From Paenibacillus sp. NEAU-GSW1 (GTDB lineage Bacteria > Bacillota > Bacilli > Paenibacillales > Paenibacillaceae), in the NCBI RefSeq assembly GCF_009737085.1, contig NZ_WOVL01000003.1, positions 1-64,000 of the forward strand: a stretch of DNA of 64,000 nt, in the 5' to 3' direction. This document shows positions 61,577 to 64,000 of the stretch, in pieces. The notes below the pieces were generated by a model. It was given only the letters and a program-made list of their open reading frames with translations, was not told the origin of the DNA and did no database searches. Each line of letters starts with the position of its first letter. The first letter of the stretch is position 1. The translations under genes were made by a program, and so were the position numbers.

Positions 61577-63441
61577 CGCTCATTCAACTCCTCAAGCTGC
61601 AACAGATAGAGACGCGCCGTCGTCTTCGCCGTTTTAACGATGCGCGCTGCAATTTCTTCCGTCAGCATCGGATGCTGCACAACCGTCTCCAGCCGCTCGA
61701 AATGTTTTTCGTCCGAGTCGCTGTGATAGAGCAGGAACGAGACCTGCTCATCGCTGAGCGACAGCTGATCGCGAATCATTTCGCCCCAATAGCGGGCCAT
61801 CCGGCAGCCGAGACCTTCGATAATCCACATCGCGCCGATCAAATCATACGGATTGTCGCGGCTCGCCCGTTGAAATAGATAGGCGGACAACGCCTCGCTG
61901 CCGATATTTTTTTCCACGGATTGAATATCAGCCAAATTTCCTCCGACCGCCGCATAATTGCGTTCCAAAATCTGAAAGTCTCTATGCTCGTCTCGGGCAT
62001 GGGCGATAAAGGTCGAACGAAGATCAATATGCTCAATCGCGATATAGGAAGCCGCACGGGCAATCCACTGCGAGCCGTCGATGACCTGCTGCCGGATATT
62101 TTCCATCAGCGACTTGTAGTCGTCCAGCGTAAATTTGTTATGGTAAAGCTTATGAATGATAGGCACCTGGGCAAGCTTTTGTTCAAAATCAATCCATACC
62201 TGGACGAGCTGGCGCACGAGCTGTGCCTGTACCGCATTGCCGTAATCGTATTGAAGGCGGGGCGCCTCCGGCTCCCGTTCCTCAAACGCCGGGCTTGCCT
62301 CCTGTCCCGCCTTATCGCCGACAACCGTTAACAGCATATATGAGGTTTGAAAACGTCCGCTTTCTGGCACCATGCACAGCACCTGTTCACCTGGCGACAA
62401 GCGGCCCGAATGGAGCAGTTCCTCCAGCATAATGTAAATCGAGGCCGCGCCCGTGTTGCCTTTTGTATATAAATTGGTGAACCATTTATCTTCTGGAATG
62501 GTCATGCCGCCAAGCTGCAGCAGCCGGAATATTTCATCGCGAAAAAAATGGGACGAATAGTGGCATACCATCCAATCGATTGCCGAAGGTTGAACTCTTC
62601 CTTCCTCCACCAGCTCGAAAAAACGGTTCACGCCGACTTTCGGCATTTCGTTAACGAGCCGGATATCCTGCTTCAAGTTGACGGCCCCGTCATCAGCAGC
62701 TTCATGGACGGAACGGTAATCCAGCCATGAAGAGCAGCCCTCGCGCTCTTTGTTTAAGCCGGCGTACATGCAAACGTCATATTTATTGGCGTAAGACTGG
62801 TTATCGATCCATTCGACGCGCAGCGACAGTCCTTTTGCCGAAGGCTTGTTTTGCAGCACGGCCGCACCCGCCCCGTCAGACAGCATAAACCGCAAAAAGT
62901 CGGTATCGAACGGCAATTGACCGCCACTGAAAGCGGCTTGCGCTTCAAAACGAGTATGCTTGAAAGCTCTGCTTGGAAACTCGCTGGCGCACGATATCGC
63001 GGTATCGTGCTCTCCGGACTGAATATGCAGGAAGGCATTTTTGAGCGCGTGCATGCCGCTGGCGCAAACGCCGTGATGCGTGGCGATTTCCATAACGGGC
63101 AGCTTCGTTTCCGCATGAACCATACTGGCGAATCCCGGAACGAGCAGATCGCCCTGCGTCGTCGCCGCCGCCAAAAAACCGATCCGCTCATCCAGCTTCT
63201 CCGCGTTTCGATCCAACGCGTCGCGGATCGCAAGAGCAGCCATTTCCGCGTTTGAATATAGGCTCTTCTGCTCTTTATCGATTGCATAATGGCGGTAACG
63301 AATCTGGTTCTGCTCCAATATGCGGCGTTTCGATTTCGAGCTTTTACCGGCCGTTTTGCCAAGATATTGTTCCATCTCTTCATTGCCGATCGGCGCCCCG
63401 GGCAGAAACTTCCCGATACTCGTCAAATAAACAGGTGTCAT
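61573..63441 (-). CDS. Ketosynthase III fused to a heme-oxygenase-like diiron (HDO) domain
   Basis: The protein has 622 residues from the ATG at 63441; ATG/GTG at 63450-63453 are alternatives. Residues 1 to about 375 are a FabH/OleA-like thiolase fold: Cys126 in HHGVCASGMHAL, His294 in VCHYSSHF, and Asn329 in TKGNTGAASIY form the catalytic triad. After a linker, residues about 400-622 form a TenA/PqqC-like helical bundle with possible iron ligands around Glu485-His486 (ARDEHRDF), Glu542, and His573-His580 (YHSDSDEKHFE). It may condense an acyl thioester and then oxidise the product. The partner is the 297-residue protein. Confidence 0.85.
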   Translation of the reverse strand: MTPVYLTSIGKFLPGAPIGNEEMEQYLGKTAGKSSKSKRRILEQNQIRYRHYAIDKEQKSLYSNAEMAALAIRDALDRNAEKLDERIGFLAAATTQGDLLVPGFASMVHAETKLPVMEIATHHGVCASGMHALKNAFLHIQSGEHDTAISCASEFPSRAFKHTRFEAQAAFSGGQLPFDTDFLRFMLSDGAGAAVLQNKPSAKGLSLRVEWIDNQSYANKYDVCMYAGLNKEREGCSSWLDYRSVHEAADDGAVNLKQDIRLVNEMPKVGVNRFFELVEEGRVQPSAIDWMVCHYSSHFFRDEIFRLLQLGGMTIPEDKWFTNLYTKGNTGAASIYIMLEELLHSGRLSPGEQVLCMVPESGRFQTSYMLLTVVGDKAGQEASPAFEEREPEAPRLQYDYGNAVQAQLVRQLVQVWIDFEQKLAQVPIIHKLYHNKFTLDDYKSLMENIRQQVIDGSQWIARAASYIAIEHIDLRSTFIAHARDEHRDFQILERNYAAVGGNLADIQSVEKNIGSEALSAYLFQRASRDNPYDLIGAMWIIEGLGCRMARYWGEMIRDQLSLSDEQVSFLLYHSDSDEKHFERLETVVQHPMLTEEIAARIVKTAKTTARLYLLQLEELNER

Positions 63442-63569
63442 TGCGCACATCACCCTTCAGTGGTATTAACCTCATGATGCGCGCTGACCGGTGAACCGTC
63501 TAGTACCATCCTTTTTTGGTACCGCAAGTAAATAAGGATCTAAACCAATCCTTAGCCCAATCTAAATAA

Positions 63570-63998
63570 TTACTGAAGAATAATAACGAACAGAGCTGCG
63601 CCAAGCAATAGACATAGCGGCGAATAAAGCAAGCTGTCCCATCTCGCGAACACAGTGCCCTTCTTGCTTTTGAACAGACCCAGCCACTTAAAGTCGCCGA
63701 CTGCCCGCAGCACAAACACGATCGCCAGCGCCCAGCCTGCAAACCGTAACAGCGTGTCGGAAAAAAGGACAGGCTCGATTCCGCCTCCGAGCTCCGCCAC
63801 CGCCCAAGCCGCAAGCGCCATCAAGATCGCCACAACAGCCGTAGCGGGTTTAGTCGGACGAAATAATGGCTCCTGATCGTTGCTGATGCTGGGAATGGCG
63901 GCTCGATACCCTTTTCTGCCGCCAAAAACCCAATAGAAATGGATGCCGCTTACCGCAAACAATAAACCGCTTACGACCCAAGCCAATATCTCCGTCAT
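63570..63998 (-). CDS. DUF3995 membrane protein
   Basis: The protein has 142 residues with four membrane helices: ILAWVVSGLLFAVSGIHFYWVFGG, TAVVAILMALAAWAVAEL, LLRFAGWALAIVFVLRAVGDF, and LLYSPLCLLLGAALFVIIL. The loop GDFKWLGLFKSKKGTVFARWDSLLYSPLC is the DUF3995 signature. Function is unknown. The ATG is two bases from the right end of the window, so its upstream region is not visible; no terminator is seen after it. Confidence 0.88.
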   Translation of the reverse strand: MTEILAWVVSGLLFAVSGIHFYWVFGGRKGYRAAIPSISNDQEPLFRPTKPATAVVAILMALAAWAVAELGGGIEPVLFSDTLLRFAGWALAIVFVLRAVGDFKWLGLFKSKKGTVFARWDSLLYSPLCLLLGAALFVIILQ

Positions 63999-64000
63999 CG

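Overview
The window looks like chromosome of a spore-forming Firmicute of the Paenibacillus type. The evidence is moderate GC, strong AGGAGG-type ribosome binding sites, an eps-like exopolysaccharide cluster, a spore-coat type transglutaminase (Tgl), a RacA/MerR-like protein, the futalosine menaquinone genes mqnB/mqnD, DUF3995 and CbrC proteins, and frequent palindromic intergenic repeats. No rRNA, tRNA, CRISPR array, prophage or intact IS was seen.

Region 1 (about 260-17770, minus strand) is one long exopolysaccharide operon read right to left. It starts with a Wzz-type chain-length protein and a BY-kinase. A membrane-bound UDP-sugar dehydratase, flippase, glycosyltransferase, multi-TM polymerase candidate, acyltransferase, second glycosyltransferase, uronate epimerase, glycosyltransferase/sugar-phosphotransferase fusion, acetyltransferase, aminotransferase, galU and ugd follow. 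Dehydratase, aminotransferase, acetyltransferase and priming transferase together match the PglF-E-D-C / EpsC-N-M-L route to a diacetamido-trideoxyhexose (bacillosamine-like) primer. galU, ugd and the epimerase would supply UDP-glucuronate and UDP-galacturonate. A secreted Asn-Gly-rich protein lies at the end.

Region 2 (17770-19720) is a gene-poor spacer with one possible 38-aa peptide and an array of 113-bp tandem repeats. Region 3 (19720-26650) holds a lactonase-fold protein, mqnB-mqnD, a secreted coiled-coil protein, CbrC, an aldo/keto reductase and an AraC regulator. Region 4 (26700-34120) is an organosulfur-scavenging locus: HpaB-like, SsuD, SfnG, an MFS transporter and an SfnB/DszC-like acyl-CoA-dehydrogenase-fold enzyme, divergent from a TetR regulator. 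Region 5 (34150-45150) carries tgl, speE, a RacA-like protein, a 1028-aa DUF11-repeat protein, uxuA/uxuB with a GntR regulator, and a homospermidine-synthase-like gene. Region 6 (45470-55280) has a divergent Hsp90 overlapping a repeat-rich partner, an AraC/MFS pair, hflX behind a long structured leader with a 12-codon upstream ORF, and msrA with a thioredoxin. Region 7 (55500-64000) has a nucleotidyltransferase pseudogene, a Crp/Fnr regulator, an AhpD-like protein, an FtsH-like membrane protease, and an operon encoding a ketosynthase III fused to a heme-oxygenase-fold domain plus an unknown protein.

The most notable signals are: (a) intergenic palindromes at several separate loci whose centres are repeatedly 51-52 bp apart, with a 113-bp higher-order period at three loci, although the sequences differ from locus to locus; (b) the hflX leader, which looks like an antibiotic-responsive attenuator; (c) the ketosynthase-HDO fusion operon; and (d) the Hsp90/repeat-protein operon.
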